DNA of 64,000 nt from Vespa crabro (lineage: Eukaryota > Arthropoda > Insecta > Hymenoptera > Vespidae): assembly GCF_910589235.1 (NCBI RefSeq), contig NW_025813595.1, positions 4,340,001 through 4,404,000 on the forward strand. The letters run 5' to 3'. A model generated the notes under the pieces. The model saw only the letters and a program-made list of their open reading frames with translations. It did no database searches and had not been told where the DNA came from. Shown here piece by piece: positions 1 through 15,359 of this stretch; within the stretch, counting starts at the first letter, position 1, and each line of letters starts with the position of its first letter. The position numbers and the translations under genes are program-made.

Positions 1-337
1 CGATAATAACGATAATAACGATAATAATAATAACTATAATAACGATAAAAATGATAATAACGATAACAATAATAAGAATAATAACAATAATAATAATATT
101 AACAATAATGAGGATAATATAAGTAAAAAATCATTAATGACGATAACAATATTAATAATAATAATACTAGCAATAACAACGATAACAACGATGTTATCTA
201 TAATAATAATAGAAGTAAAATCGATAAAATCGATAATATTAACAATAATAAATATAATAAAGATGATAACGGTAATAACGATAATAACGATAGTAAGAAT
301 AACGATTACAACGATTATATCGATAATAATAATTACA

Positions 338-1246
338 ATATTAACAAATACATCGATAATAATAATAATAATAAAGACAATAATATCGATAAAAACGATC
401 ATAACGTATATAATAATAATAATAATAACGGTAAAAATAATAATAATAATAACGATAATTACGATAATAACGACAATAATAATAACAATAATAACAATAA
501 TAGCCATAATGTCGATATTAACGATAATAACGATAATAATCGTAATAATAAAAATGATAATAAAAATATTAACGATAATAAGCATTATGATAATAATAAT
601 AAGAACGATTAAATCGATAATAACGAAATTAACGATATTGACGATAATAATAATAATATTAACAACGATATTATATGTAATAACGAAACCATCGAGAATA
701 ATAATAAAAAGAATATCGATAATAGCGATAATAACGATAAGAAAATTAATAATGATATCGATAATAGCGATAATAACGATAATAACAATATTAATAGAAA
801 TAAACATTTATATTAACAAATACTTCGATAATAATAATAATAATAAAGACAATAATATCGATAAAAACGATCATGACGTATATAATAATAATAATAATAA
901 CGGTAACAATAATAATAATAACGATAATTATGATAATAACGACAATAATAATAACAATAATAACAATAATAGCCATAATGTCGATATTAACGATAATAAC
1001 GATAATAATAGTAATAATAAAAAAGATAATAAAAATATTAACGATAATAAGCATTATGATAATAATAATAAGAACGATTAAATCGATAATAACGAAATTA
1101 ACGATATTGACGATAATAATAATAATATTAACAACGATATTTTATATAATAACGAAAACATCGAGAATAATAATAAAAATAATATCGATAATAACGATAA
1201 TAACGATAATAACGATAATAACAATATTAATAGAAATAAAAATTTA
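338..1246. repeat. Tandem duplication of about 470 bp, two copies
   Basis: Copy 1 (338-809) and copy 2 (810-1246) are read side by side from ATTAACAAATAC at 340 and 812 to the shared end ATTAATAGAAATAAA near 790 and 1226. The offset is 472 at the start, becomes 469 after one AAT triplet is lost in copy 2, and 436 at the end because copy 2 also lacks 33 bases matching part of 721-780. Point differences are few, for example CATAACG against CATGACG near 403 and 875. Both length changes are whole triplets, as slippage in register would give. Confidence 0.9.
1187..1222. repeat. Perfect run of GATAATAAC, four units
   Basis: Four exact nine-base units follow one another here. Exact runs of this length are uncommon in the window, since most units carry a substitution within two or three copies. 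This is the clearest early example of the ground unit and may mark recent local homogenisation. Confidence 0.9.
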
Positions 1247-1349
1247 GAAAATATCGATAATATGGATAATAATAAAGTTAATAACGATTAAAACGACAGT
1301 AATTATAATAATAATAACAATAAGAACGATAATAAGGAAAATAACGATA

Positions 1350-1860
1350 GTGACGATAATGACGAAAATAATAATAATAATAATAACGATAATAACGATA
1401 ATATCGATAATAATTATGACGAAAATAACGACAATAAGGATAAATACGATAACATCGAAAATAATAATAGCAATAATATCGATAATATCAAAAATAACGA
1501 TAATAATAATAATAATATTAACAAGTATAATGACGATAATATCGATAATATCAATAATAACAATAATGATAATAATAATAATAACGATAATAATGGTAAT
1601 AACGATATTAATAATAATAATAACACTAAAAACAATAATAACGATAATAACAATAATAATGATAGCATTACAAACAATAATATCGATAATAACGATAATT
1701 ACGATAATAATTATAACAATAATATCGATAATAAAGAACAGAAATATAATAATATTAACAATAATATCGATGGCAACGATATTAATGATAATTATAATAA
1801 TTATATATCGATAGTAAGGATTATAAGGATAAGAACGAACAAAACTATATATAAGTAAAT
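1350..1860. repeat. Dispersed block P, copy 1
   Basis: This block shares a series of landmarks with 5230-5640 and 36870-37500: AAGGATAAATACGATAACAT near 1437, GCATTACAAACAATAATATC near 1666, and AAGGATTATAAGGATAAGAA near 1816. All three copies run in the same direction with the landmarks in the same order and differ by substitutions and triplet indels. No gene is seen. Confidence 0.75.
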
Positions 1861-1927
1861 AACGGCAATTATAATAATAATAATAACGATAATGACGATA
1901 ATAACGGTAATGACCATAATAACGACT

Positions 1928-2390
1928 ATAATAATAACGATAATACTAATAACGATGACAACGACAAAAATAATAATATAAATATAATTAATAACGAAAA
2001 TAAGGATAATAACGATAACAACGATATATTCTATTATAATAATAATAATAATAATAATAACTATAATAACGAAAAAAACACTGATAACGAGAGGAATAGG
2101 AACGATAATAACGATATAAGAATAATAATATTTACATTAATAACGATAGCAACGACAATAACGGTAAAAATGATAATAATAATAACGAAAGAAAGGATAA
2201 TAACGTGACAACATTAATAATAATAACAATAGTAAGGATAAGAACAATAATAATAATGAAGTAAATAAATATATTAACGATGACAACGATAATAATAATA
2301 AAAATAAAAAAGATAATTACGATTATAACGATTATAAGGATTATAACAATAACGATAATAACGATATTACTAATAATAATAAGAACGATA
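1928..2390. repeat. Dispersed block Q, copy 1
   Basis: This matches 52390-52860 in the same orientation. Shared landmarks include GATGACAACGACAAAAATAA (about 1955 and 52414), the rare GAAAAAAACACTGATAAC (about 2073 and 52527) and AATAATGAAGTAAATAAA (about 2253 and 52706). The region between landmarks differs by substitutions and small indels. Confidence 0.75.
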
Positions 2391-3196
2391 ATGAAGATAA
2401 AACGATAAAAGTGATAATAACTATAATAAAAAAATTAACAATTAAATAATAGTAATAATAGAGATATTAACACTATTAACGATAATAACGATAATAATAA
2501 AAACCGTAATAACGATAAATACGATAATAACGACAATTATAATAAAAATAATAACGTATATATAGATAACTACTATTTCAAATATAATAATTGTAACAAT
2601 AATAACGATAAAAACGAAATTAACGATAATAACAATAACGATAATAACGATAATATCGATTATACTAATTACAATATTATTGATAATATCGATAATAATA
2701 ATAATAATAACGATAATATCGACAATAACGATAATAATGATAATAACGATAATAAAGATAATAACGATAATATCGATTATAACGAAAATAATAATTACGA
2801 TAATGACGGTAATAATAATAATAGTAAAGTTAATAACGATAATTACGATAATGACGATAATATTAATAATGATAATAATGTTAATAACGTAAATAGCGAT
2901 AATTATAATAATAACAATAACAATAATAACGATAATAACAATTATAATGATAAGATCGATAATATTAGAAGTAATAATAACAATATTAAAAATAATAAGT
3001 AAAATAACTATAATAACGATAATGAAAATAATAATAATCGTAATAATAATAAAGATAATATCGATATTAACGATAATAATAATAGTAATAATAAAAAAAT
3101 AACAATAATATCGTTAATAACGATAATATCGATATTAATAATAACGATAAAAACGACAATAAAAATAATAATATCGATAATAAAGACAATAACGAC

Positions 3197-3289
<93 letters not shown>
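3197..3289. repeat. AAT trinucleotide run, 31 triplets with one interruption
   Basis: The run is in perfect register for 31 triplets apart from one T to A change at 3250. It is the longest AAT run in the window and is flanked on both sides by the usual CGATAATAA pattern. Length polymorphism between individuals would be expected. Confidence 0.95.
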
Positions 3290-3290
<1 letters not shown>

Positions 3291-3819
3291 TCGATAATAA
3301 CGATAATAACGGTAATAACTATTGTAATATTATCGATAATAACAATATTATTAATAATAATAATAACGATAATTACAATAATATCGATAACAAAATTTAT
3401 AATAATAAAGATAATAACGATAATAAAAATAATAAATGTAATAACAATAATAATGATAATAGAGAGAATAATGGTAATAACGAAAATAACTATAGTAATA
3501 ATAACGAAAATAACGATAATAATGATATCAATGATAATAATAATAATAATAATATCGATAATAACGATGATAACGAAAATAAAGAAAATAACGATAATAA
3601 TAATTATAATTATTGCAATAATAATAACGTTAATTACAATTATAACAATAAAAGTAATAGTAGTTTTAAAAATAATAGCAATAATAACAATAATAATGAA
3701 AAAAATATATACGATTTTAACGACAGTAGTAATAATAATAATAACGATAATAAACATAATAACGATAATTATAACAATAATAATAATAATAATAAAAATA
3801 ATAACAATAATTTGCATAA

Positions 3820-4340
3820 TAACGATAATAATAGTGGTAATGTTAAGAATAATAACAATAATAACGATAATAGAGATTATGACGATAACAATATTATTCA
3901 TAATAACGTCAATAGTAATAATAATAATAATAACGATAATAATAATACTAATAATGAAGATAATAAGGATATCAAAGGCAATAACTATAATAACGTTTAT
4001 AATAATAATATTATTATAGATAATAGCGGTAATAACGATGTTAACAATAATAGCGATATTAATAACAACAACAGCAGCAATAATAACTATAATAACAATA
4101 GTTTCTTTATAATGATAACGATAATAACGATAATAATTATAATAACAATATTAACGATCATAACAATGATAATAAAAATAATAATAAAGGTAATGACGAT
4201 AAAAAAGTATCTAACGTTAATAATAATAAAAGCAATAATAATGATGATAATAGAAGTAATACTAAATATATTAAGATTAATAACTATAATAACGATTATA
4301 ACGATAACAGTAGTAGTAAGAATAAAAATAATAACAATAA
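3820..4340. repeat. Dispersed block R, copy 1
   Basis: The phrase GATTATGACGATAACAATAT followed by TATTCATAATAACGTCAATAG near 3876-3917 recurs with changes near 34153-34200 and 51452-51495. The preceding AATAGTGGTAATGTTAA near 3830 also recurs near 51410. The copies share orientation and landmark order. Confidence 0.65.
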
Positions 4341-5229
4341 TAGCGATAATAAGTTTATTACCGATAATAAGGATAATTATAATATTCATAGTAACTATAA
4401 TTCGGATATTACTGATAATAATAATGACCATAATAACGATTATAGCGAAAAAAAATAATAATAATAAAGATAATAAAGATAATAAAGACAATAATAATAA
4501 TGATAATATTAAGAACAATAATAATTTTAATGGCCATAATAACGGTAATAGTAGTAGATATAATATCAGTATTATCAATAAAAACAATAACAACAATAAT
4601 AATGATACGGTTATTACGATAATAATTGTAATAATAAAAATAAAGATTATAAAGATAACAACTATATTAACGATAATAACGATAATAATTATAAAAATAT
4701 TAAATATAGTAACGATAATAATGACAATAAAAGAATAATATTAAAAACGACAATAACAATAATAAAGATAAAGCAATAATATTAATAACGATATTAACGA
4801 TAATATTGTTAATAGTAATAAAAATTTTAACGATAATATCGATAATATTAAAAATAACAACAATAATAATAAGGATAATATAGATAACAGAGACAATAAT
4901 AATAACGATTAAAAAGATAACAACGGCAATAATGATAATAGCAAAAATAACGATATCAACTGTAATAAAAATAACAATATTAACGATAATAAAGAAAATA
5001 GTAATAACAATAATAACGATAACAACGATATTAACATTAATAATAATAATAATAAAAACGAAAGTAAGTATAATAACGGTGACATCGATAGTAATAATAA
5101 AAATAATAACGATAATAACGGTAAGAACGATAATAACGATAATAAAATTTATAATAATATCGATAATCGCGATAATAACGATAATAACAATATTAATAGT
5201 AATAAAAGTAAAGAAAATATCAATAATAA

Positions 5230-5640
5230 CGATAATATCGATAATAATTATAACAAAAATAATGAAGATAATTATAATCATAATAACGGAAATAAGGATA
5301 AATACGATAACATCGATAATGATAATAATAATAATAACGATAATAATGATAATAACGATAATAATAATAATAATAACATTGAAGACAATGATAACGACAA
5401 TAATAATAATAATAATGGCATTACAAGCAATAATATCGATAATAACGATAACCACGTTTATAATTATAACAATAACATCAATAATAACGATAAGAAATAT
5501 AATACTAATAACAATAATATCTTTGACAACGATAATAACGATAATTATAATAATTATACATAGATAATAAGGATTATAACGATAAGAACAAACATAACGA
5601 TAAAAAATTAAATAAAGGCAATTATAATAATAATAATAAC
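5230..5640. repeat. Dispersed block P, copy 2
   Basis: Shares with 1350-1860 and 36870-37500 the phrases AAGGATAAATACGATAACAT near 5292, GCATTACAAGCAATAATATC near 5419 and AAGGATTATAACGATAAGAA near 5569. Orientation and order match the other two copies. Confidence 0.75.
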
Positions 5641-5789
5641 GATAATGAAAATGACGATAATGACGATAATAACGATTATAATAATAAAGATAGTAACGAT
5701 AAGAGTAATAATAATAATAATGATAATAACGATAATAAACAAAACAATAATAATGATAATAAAGATAACAACAATATTAACGATAATAA

Positions 5790-5990
5790 CGATAATAACG
5801 ATAGTGACTATAATAACGATAATTTCGATAGTAACGAATATAGTAATAAGAATAATAACGATATTAGTAAAAATATTAATAAAGATAATAACGATTTTTA
5901 CGATAATAATTATATTAATAATAAAGAAATTAACGATAGTAACAATAATAACGATAATAATAATAAAAATTTAATGATAATATCGAAAAT
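5790..5990. repeat. Dispersed block S, copy 1
   Basis: The phrase TTTCGATAGTAACGAATATA near 5821 recurs near 51614 and, changed to TTGCGATAGTAACGAATATA, near 7285. Copies 5790-5990 and 51580-51780 also share the following GATATTAGTA and AATATTAATAAAGATAATAA. Confidence 0.7.
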
Positions 5991-7249
5991 TAGAAAAATA
6001 GTAATAGCAATAATAACGATAATATCGATAATATCGATAATAATAAAAACGACAATAACTTTAAGAATAATATTAAAATATCGATAGTAACAATAATAAC
6101 GACAATTAAGATAATAACGTTAATAATAATAACGATAATGACGATGATTATAATAACGATCATAACGGTATTAACGATATAATAATAATAATAATAATAG
6201 CAATAATAACGATATTAACGAAAATTGTAATGACATTAGTAACGAAACAACGATATTAACATTAATAATAATAATAATAATAACGAATGTAAGTACAATA
6301 ACAGTGATAACTATAATATTAAAATCAATAATAACGATAATAATGATAATAACGACAATAATAATACTATTAATAACGATAATAACGATACTATCAATAA
6401 TAGCGATAATAATAATAACGATATTAAGGATAACATCGCTAATAAATGTAACAATATTCACGATAGTATCGATAATAATAATAACAACAAAAAAAATAAT
6501 AACGATAATAACAATAATAAAATTTATAATAATAACGATAAAAACGATTATAACGTTAATAATAATAATAACAATAAAAACGATAATAGCAATGAGTTTC
6601 TAACGATAATAATAATAACGACAATAACTATAATAATGACTATGATGATAAGAAAGATAATAACACTAATAATAATAAAAATAATAACGACAATAACGAT
6701 AATAATGAAATTGATAGAAGTAATAATAACAATATTAAGATTAATAACTATAATAACGATTATAACGATATTAGTATTAGTAATAATAAAAGTAATAACA
6801 ATAATAACGATAATAATGCTTACAACATTGTTAACAATAATAATATTAACGATTATAACGATAATAAACATAATAATAATTATAATAATGAAGATAACAA
6901 CGATAATAACGATAATAAAGACTGTAATAAAAACAACAATGACGATAATAACGTTTACAATGATAATAAAGATAATAACGATAATACAATAATAGTAATA
7001 ATAATAATTAAGATAATAACGATATTTACGATAATAAGGATATTAACAATAAAAATAATCACGATAAGAATGTTAATAATAAATAAACAATAAAGACGAT
7101 AATATCGATAATAATATTAACAAATTTAACGATAATATCGATAATAATATTAACAATATTAACGATAATATCGATCATAATAATAATATTATAATCCTTA
7201 ACGTCGATAATAATAATAATAAAAATAATAATAAAGATAATAACGATAG

Positions 7250-7400
7250 TAACGATAATAACGATAATAACTATAATAACGACAATTGCGATAGTAACGA
7301 ATATAATGATAACAATAATAACAATATTAGTAGTAATATTATTAACGATAATAACGATATTTACGATAATAATTATAAGAATAATAAAGATAATAACGAT
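7250..7400. repeat. Dispersed block S, copy 2 (short)
   Basis: This is a shorter and more diverged copy of the block at 5790-5990 and 51580-51780, recognised from CGATAGTAACGAATATAATG near 7288. It lies about 1.5 kb after copy 1, in the same direction. Confidence 0.6.
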
Positions 7401-7880
7401 AATAATAATAACAATATTAATGATAATTTCGAAAATTATAATAATAATAATAGCAAAAATACGATAATATCAAGAATATCGATAATAATATTAATGATAA
7501 TAACGATAAGATTAAAAATAAAATTTCGATAGTAATAATAATAGCGACAATTACGATAATAACGATAATAATAACAACGATAATTTCGATGATAATAATA
7601 ACGATCATAACGCTAATAAAGATAATAATAATAATATTATTAACGATATAATCGATAATAATAATAATCATAATTACTTTAATAACAATAAAACGATAAT
7701 AACAATAATAACGATAATTACGAATAAATAATAATAACGAAAATAACGATAATAAAGATATTAACGATTATAATAATACTAATAATATCGAGAATAACGA
7801 TAATAAGGATAAGAACCATAATAACGATTATAACGAAAAAAAATAATAATAATAACGATAATAAAGATAATAAAGACAAG

Positions 7881-7913
<33 letters not shown>

Positions 7914-9184
7914 TTCAATGACGATAATATCGGTAATGAAAAAAAAACAATAATAATAATAAGGATAAGAAAGATAACAGAGATTATAATAATTACGATT
8001 AAATAGATAACTACGGCAATAATGATAATGGCAATAATAACGATAACAACTGTGATAAAAATAGCAAAATCAGCGATATAAAAGAAAATTGTAATAAGAA
8101 TAATAACTATACCAACGATAATAATATTAATAATAATAATAATAAAAACGAAAATAAGTATAATAACGGTGACATCGATAATAATAATAAAAATAATAAT
8201 GATAATAACGATAATAACAATAATAATAATACTAATACTAACGATAATAAAGATAATAATAATCGTATTAAAGATAATAATGATAACAAAGGTAATAATG
8301 ATAATAACGATAATAACGATAATAACAATGATAATAATAGTAACAATAAAGATAATAACGATGTAAATGATTCTAATGATGATAATAATAACAACAATAA
8401 CGATAATAACGAATATGATGTTAAGAATGAAAATAATATGAACAATATTAAAAACAATAATGACAATCAAGATAATAAAGATAATAATAGAAGTAATAAT
8501 AACAATATTAAGAATAATAAATATAATAACGATAATAACAATAATAATAGTAGTAATAAAAAAAGTAATAACAATAATAACGATAAAAACGTTTTTAACG
8601 ATAATAATAATGGTGATAATTACGATAATATCGATAATAATAATAACTATAATACCGATAATAACGATTATAGAGATAATAATTATTATAGTAATAATTA
8701 CGATATTATAGATACTAAGGACAAAATAATAATAATAATAATAACGATAATAACGGTAATAACGAATAAAAATAATAGAAAAATAACAATAATATCAATA
8801 ATAACGATTACAAAGATAATAACGATAATATAAATAATAATAAATTAGATAATATCGATTTCATCGAAAATAATAATGACAATATTAAGGATAATATCGA
8901 TCATAACAACAACAATATCGACGATAATATCGGTAATAATAATAACAATAATATCAATAATAACGATAATAAAGATAATAACGATAATATCGATATCAAT
9001 AAATAGGATAATATCGGTATCAAAGATAATAATAATAACAATATTAACGATAATATCGATAATAATAACAACAATATCGACAATAATATCGATAATAATA
9101 ATAACAATAATAACATTAATACCGATACTAACGATAATATCGTTAATAATAATAACGATAATAATGATAATAGCGATAAAAACA

Positions 9185-9660
9185 ATAACGATATTAACGA
9201 TAATATTGACAATATTAAAGATAATAATGTTAATAATTATAAAACGATAATAGTTATCATAATAATAATAGTAATAACGATAAAAAAATTAAGATAATAT
9301 CAATAATATGGATAATAATAATAAAATTAATAACGTTAATAATGATAATTATATAATAACGGTAATAATAATAAAATTAGTAACGCTAATAACGATAATA
9401 AAGATAATAATATTATTAAAAATACCGATAATATATATTATAATGGAAATAATAATAGTAACAATATCGATAATATCGATAATAACGGTAATAAAGATAT
9501 TAATAATAGTAATAATAATAGTAATAATAATAATGATAATTACGATAAAAATGATAATAATAATAGTCCTAATAACAATATTACAATAACAACGATAAAA
9601 ACAATAATAACGATATCCATAATAACGGTAATAAAGACAATATTAATAACAATAATAATA
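9185..9660. repeat. Landmark module A, copy 1
   Basis: The module opens with a phrase near AATATTGACAATATTAAAGA (about 9201), then a TATAAAACGATAATAGTTAT register slip (about 9238), then a segment with AAAATTAATAACG and later ATTATAATGGAAATAATAAT (about 9438). The same ordered landmarks occur near 19020, 27255, 35165, 40918 and 61855. In all copies the A-run before CGATAA shifts triplet phase. No coding function is suggested. Confidence 0.75.
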
Positions 9661-10007
9661 TTGATAATAACTATAATAACGATAATTAACATAATGACGA
9701 CCATAACGATAATAGTAATTACGATAGTAACGATAATAATATCGATAATAATAATAATAATAATAATAACAGTAATAACGATAATAACGATAATAACGGC
9801 AATAATAATATTTATAATAATATCAATAATATCCATAATAATGATAATGACGGCGATAATAATAATAATAATAATGTTAATAATAATAACGGTAATGACA
9901 TAATAATAATAATAATAATAATAACAATAATAACAACAATAACGACAATAACGATAACAACGATAATAATAATAATAATAACGACATTAATAAATATAAT
10001 AAAAATA

Positions 10008-11525
10008 ATAACGATTATAACGATAATAACGATAATAATAGAGACAATAATAATAATATTAAAAATAATAACAAAAAAGTAACGATTTATCTATAATTAC
10101 AATATTAATAATAACGATATTATCAATAATAATAATAATAATAATATTAATAGCAATAATGACGTTAATAAAGATAAAAACGATAATAATGAAATGATAA
10201 TAACGATAATAGTAATAATAATATCGATATTAATAATAATTTCAATAATGACGATAATGACGAATATAATAATAATAGCAATAATAACGATAACAACTAT
10301 AATAACATTATTGATAATAATAATTATAACGAAATTAAGAATAATAACGGTTTAAACGATAAAAATAATAACAATAATATCGATGATAAAGATAATAACG
10401 ATAATAATAATAATAATAATAACGAAAATAACGATTATAATGATAATAACGTGAATAATGCTAATAATAAGAGCAATAATAACGATAAAACGAAAATAAT
10501 GATAATAATAGATGTAAAAATTACAATATTTACAATAATAACGATAATAACAATATTATCCATAATAATAATAATAATATTAACGATTATAACGGTAATA
10601 ACGATAATGACATTAATAATAATAAAATTAATAACGATAATAACGTTTATAACGTAAATAATAATAGCAATAAAAACGATCATGAGGATAGTAATAATAA
10701 TAATAGTGATAAAAATAATATCGAAAATAACGTTAATAACGATTACGAAGATAATAATAATAATAATAAGATAATAGCGATATAAATGATAATAAGGAAG
10801 ACAACGATTAAATAATAACAATAATACCGATAATAACGGTAATAACGACAATAATTATATTAATAATAATTATAATAATAATAATAACGATAATAACGAT
10901 AATAACGATATTAATAAAAATAATGATAAATATAACAATAAAAACTATAATAACAATTAAATTATAATAACAATAATAATAATAATATTAATATTAACAA
11001 TAATAAAGATAACAACGACAATAGTGATAAAAATATTAATATTAAAATAGAAAATATGGTTAATAACGATGACAACGATAATTATAATAGCAATATTAAC
11101 GATAATAACGATAATAACGATTATACGGATTATAACAATAACGATAATGAAGATAATAACGATAATAATGGTAGTAACTATAATAACGATTACAGCAATA
11201 ATAACGATAATAATAATTACGGTAATACCGATAATAAAGATAATTACAATAATAACGATAGTAATAATAAAGATGATAAGAATAATAACGACTGTAATGA
11301 TTATAACGATTCTAATATTAATAATTTTATAATAAATAACGTTAATAACGATAATTATTTTAATAGTAGTAATAATAACAATATTAACAATGTTTGCAAT
11401 AATAATAGTGGTAACAATTAAAGTAATAACAATAATAACGATAATAACAATAATAAGGATAATAATAATAACGATAATAACGATAGTAGTAATAATAATA
11501 TCGATAGTAACAATAATGACGATAC
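10008..11525. repeat. Dispersed block T, copy 1
   Basis: Colinear with 58858-60590. Shared landmarks include TAATAGAGACAATAATAATA (about 10036 and 58887), AACGATTTATCTATAATT against AACGATTTGTCTATAATA (about 10082 and 58932), GATTATACGGATTATAACAA against GATTATACGGATTATAAAAA (about 11118 and 60165), and the closing GATAGTAGTAATAATAATATCG (about 11481 and 60544). The final part also recurs at 48175-48400. Confidence 0.8.
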
Positions 11526-13296
11526 TAACGAAAATAACGATAATAACGATAATAATAATAAAATTAATAACGATAATTACGTTAATAAAGATAATAATAT
11601 TAACAATAATAACGATAACAACGATAATAAGGATAATAGTAATAACGATAATAACGACAATAATAATTTTAAAAATTTTGATAAAAACGATAATAACAAT
11701 AATTATAATAATAATAATAATAATGAAAACGATAAAAACGATAATTACGGTATTAATAATAACAATAATAAAGATAATAAGGGAAATAATAATACGAATA
11801 ATAATAATAATAATAATAATAATATCAATAATAACGAAAATAACGCTAAAAATAATAGTCATAATATCTATAATGACAATAATAACGGTAACAACAACAA
11901 TAATATATACGAAAATATCGATAATATTGATAATGAAAATAACAATAATAAGAATAAAAACAATAATAATGAAAATAATAACAATAATATTAATAAAAAT
12001 AATAACGATAATAACGATAATTGCGATAATAACGATTATAATAAAAATTAACGACAAAAACGATAATATTAGTAATAATAATGACGATAATAATACGATA
12101 TTTACAATAATAATAATAATAATAATAAATATAACAACGATATTAACGATAATAACTATAATTGAAATAACGATAATTACGATAATAACGATGTTAACGT
12201 TAATAATAGTAAGGATAACGATAATGTCGAAAATAATAAATACACTATTATCGATAATTTAGATAATAATAATAATAATAAGAATAATAACTGTATCAAC
12301 GATAATAACGATAATAACGATATTAACGACAATAAAACTAATAATAATAAAAGGGGTAATAAAGATTATAACGATAATAATAATAATGACAATAATAATA
12401 AGTGTAACAATAAAGATAATAATGATAATATAGGAAATACGGATAATAAAAATAACAATAGTAACGATAATAACGATATTAATGATAATAACTACAATAA
12501 TAATAATAATAATAACCACAATAATAATATTAATAATATAGATAACAACGATTTTAACGATAATAATGACAGTAATAATAACAATAATAACGATAATAAC
12601 GATAACAATTATAATACCGATAATAGCGATAATAACAACTAAAATCCTATTAACGTTATTAATATTAATAATTATAAAAATAATACTGATAGTAACAATA
12701 ATAACGATAATAATAGCAGTAATAATAACAATTATAACACTAATAACGTTAAAAAAGATAATAAAGAAAATAATAGTTTAATAATAACAATAATAACAGT
12801 AAAAACGATAATATGGTTATTAACGATAATATCTATAATTATAATAACCATATAAACAATAATAACGATATTATCATTAATAACAATAACGACAATAACG
12901 ATTATATCGATAATAATAACAACATTATAAACGTTAACATCGATAATAAGAATAATAATAATAACATTAACAACGATAGTAAAGATAATACGTATAATAA
13001 TAATAATGAAAATAACGATAATAACCATATTAAGAATAATAATAATAATAATAAGAATAGTAATAATAATAACGTTAATTACGATAATAACGATAATAAT
13101 AATAGTAATTACAACGCTAATAGCAATAATAACGATAATAATGATAATAACGTTTATAATAACAACGGCAATACCGATTTTAGTATTAATAATAATAATG
13201 ATAATAACGATATTTACAATTATTATAATAACAATAATAAAGAAAAGAACGATTAATCTTTAATAATGATATTAATAATAACGATAATAACTGTAA

Positions 13297-14240
13297 TATC
13301 GATGTAACGATAATAATAACAAAAATAATAACGATAATATTGATTATAATAATAATAATATTAATAGCAATAATATCGATAATGTAGAAAATAAGGATAA
13401 TAATGATAATGATAATAACGATAATAGTAATAATTATAATATCAAAAATAACAATAAGTACGATAACAACTATAATAACGTTAAAAATAATAACGATAAT
13501 GATGATGATAGTAATAACTATACTAACGTTAATATGGATAATAATAATAGTAATAATACCTATAGTAACGATGTCAAAGATATAAACAATAATAACGATA
13601 ATAATGATAATTATAATAACGATAATAACGATAGTAACGACAATAATAATAATTATAATAACGTTAAAAGAGATAATAACTATGTCAAAGATAATAATAA
13701 TAACAATAATATCAATAAAAACGATAGTAACGTTAATAATAATATTACAAAAAAAGGATAATAAGGATAATAATAATAATAATAACAATAATAAAGATTA
13801 TAACGATATTAATAAGAATAAAAGTAATAATAATAATAATAATATCTATGATAACGATAATAACTATAATAATAATATTATTCATGACAATAATACCAAT
13901 AATAACAGTTATAACTATAATAATAAATACGATAAAGTCGATAATATCCATAAGATTATTAACAATTTTAGCGATAATATCGATAAAATTAATAACAATA
14001 TTAAGGATAATATCTATAAAAATAATCATAATAATAATAAAAGTAATAACGATAGTAGAGATATCAACAATGATAATAATAATAACGATAATAAAGATAA
14101 TAAAGATAATAACAATAATTATAAAAAAGATAACAACGATATTGACGAAAGTAGCGAAAATAATATTTACAATAAGAAAGATAATTACGATAATAATGAT
14201 AGTAGCGATAAAAATTACAATAATGATAACTATATTGACG
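13297..14240. repeat. Dispersed block U, copy 1
   Basis: Matches 60598-61290 in the same direction. Landmarks are GATGTAACGATAATAATAAC against GATGCAACGATAATAATAAC (about 13301 and 60601), GTTAATAATAATATTACAAA (about 13732 and 60748) and CCATAAGATTATTAACAATT (about 13948 and 60961). Block T and block U are 1.77 kb apart here but adjoin in the second locus. Confidence 0.8.
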
Positions 14241-15332
14241 ATAATAACGTAAATAATAATAACAATAATAACGATAATAATGATAATTACGATAATAATA
14301 ATAAAAATAATAACGATTACAAAGACAATTTCGATAGTAACGATAATAATAATTATAATAACGAGAATAACAATATTAACAATAAAAATAATAGCGATAT
14401 TAACGATAATATTGATAATAATATTAGCAATTATAACGACAACAAACGACAATAACGATAGTAAAGTTAATAATATCTATAATAATGATAAATGCAATAA
14501 TAATAATAGTAACGTTAATAATAATAATAATAATATCGATAAAGACAATAACGATAATAACGGTAATATTAATAATAATAAAGATAATTACGATAATAAC
14601 GATAATAATAATAACAATAATAACGATAATAACGACATTCATGAAAATAATAATTACAATAATAACGATAATAACCACAATAATGATAACAAGGAAAATA
14701 ATTATAATAATAATATCACTAGAAACGATAAAAATGGTAATACTTACGATTATAACGATAATAACGTTAATAACGATATTAACCATAATAAAATTAATAA
14801 CTACGTTTACGTTAATAACGATAATATTATCAGCAACAAAAGCGATAATAGCGACAATTTCGGTAAAAATAATAATAACATTATTGACGATATTATCGAT
14901 GATAACGATATCAAAAATAACGGTAATGACAATAATAATAATAATAGTAATAACAATAATAATTATTATAACGATAATAATAATAACAACGATAACGGCA
15001 ATGATGATAATAATATTAATAAAGATATTAGCAATAATAGTAGTAGTAATTAATAAATATTATAACGAAAATAATGATATTAACGATAACAATAATAACG
15101 ATTATTACTATAATAAGTAAAATAATAAAAACGATAGAAAAGATACTAGTAATAATATTAATAACGATAAAAACGATAAAAAATATAATAATAATAAAAA
15201 GAATAACGATAGTAAGATATTAACGATATAAACGCTGATAAAACCAAAAACTACGAATATAGCGATAATAATTATAACAATAATAACCATAATAACTACA
15301 ATAATTATAACAATAACAACGATAATAAAAAT

Positions 15333-15359
15333 AATAACGATAATAACGATAATAACGAT
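15333..15359. repeat. Perfect AATAACGAT run, three units
   Basis: Three exact nine-base units end at a register slip: the following AAAACG shifts the triplet phase by one base. It illustrates how A-runs break the frame of the array. Confidence 0.85.

Noticed and set aside
2029..2060. Promoter-like TATA elements, here and in many other places
   Set aside because: TATAAT and TATATA words are expected by chance every few tens of bases at this composition and none lies before a credible gene.
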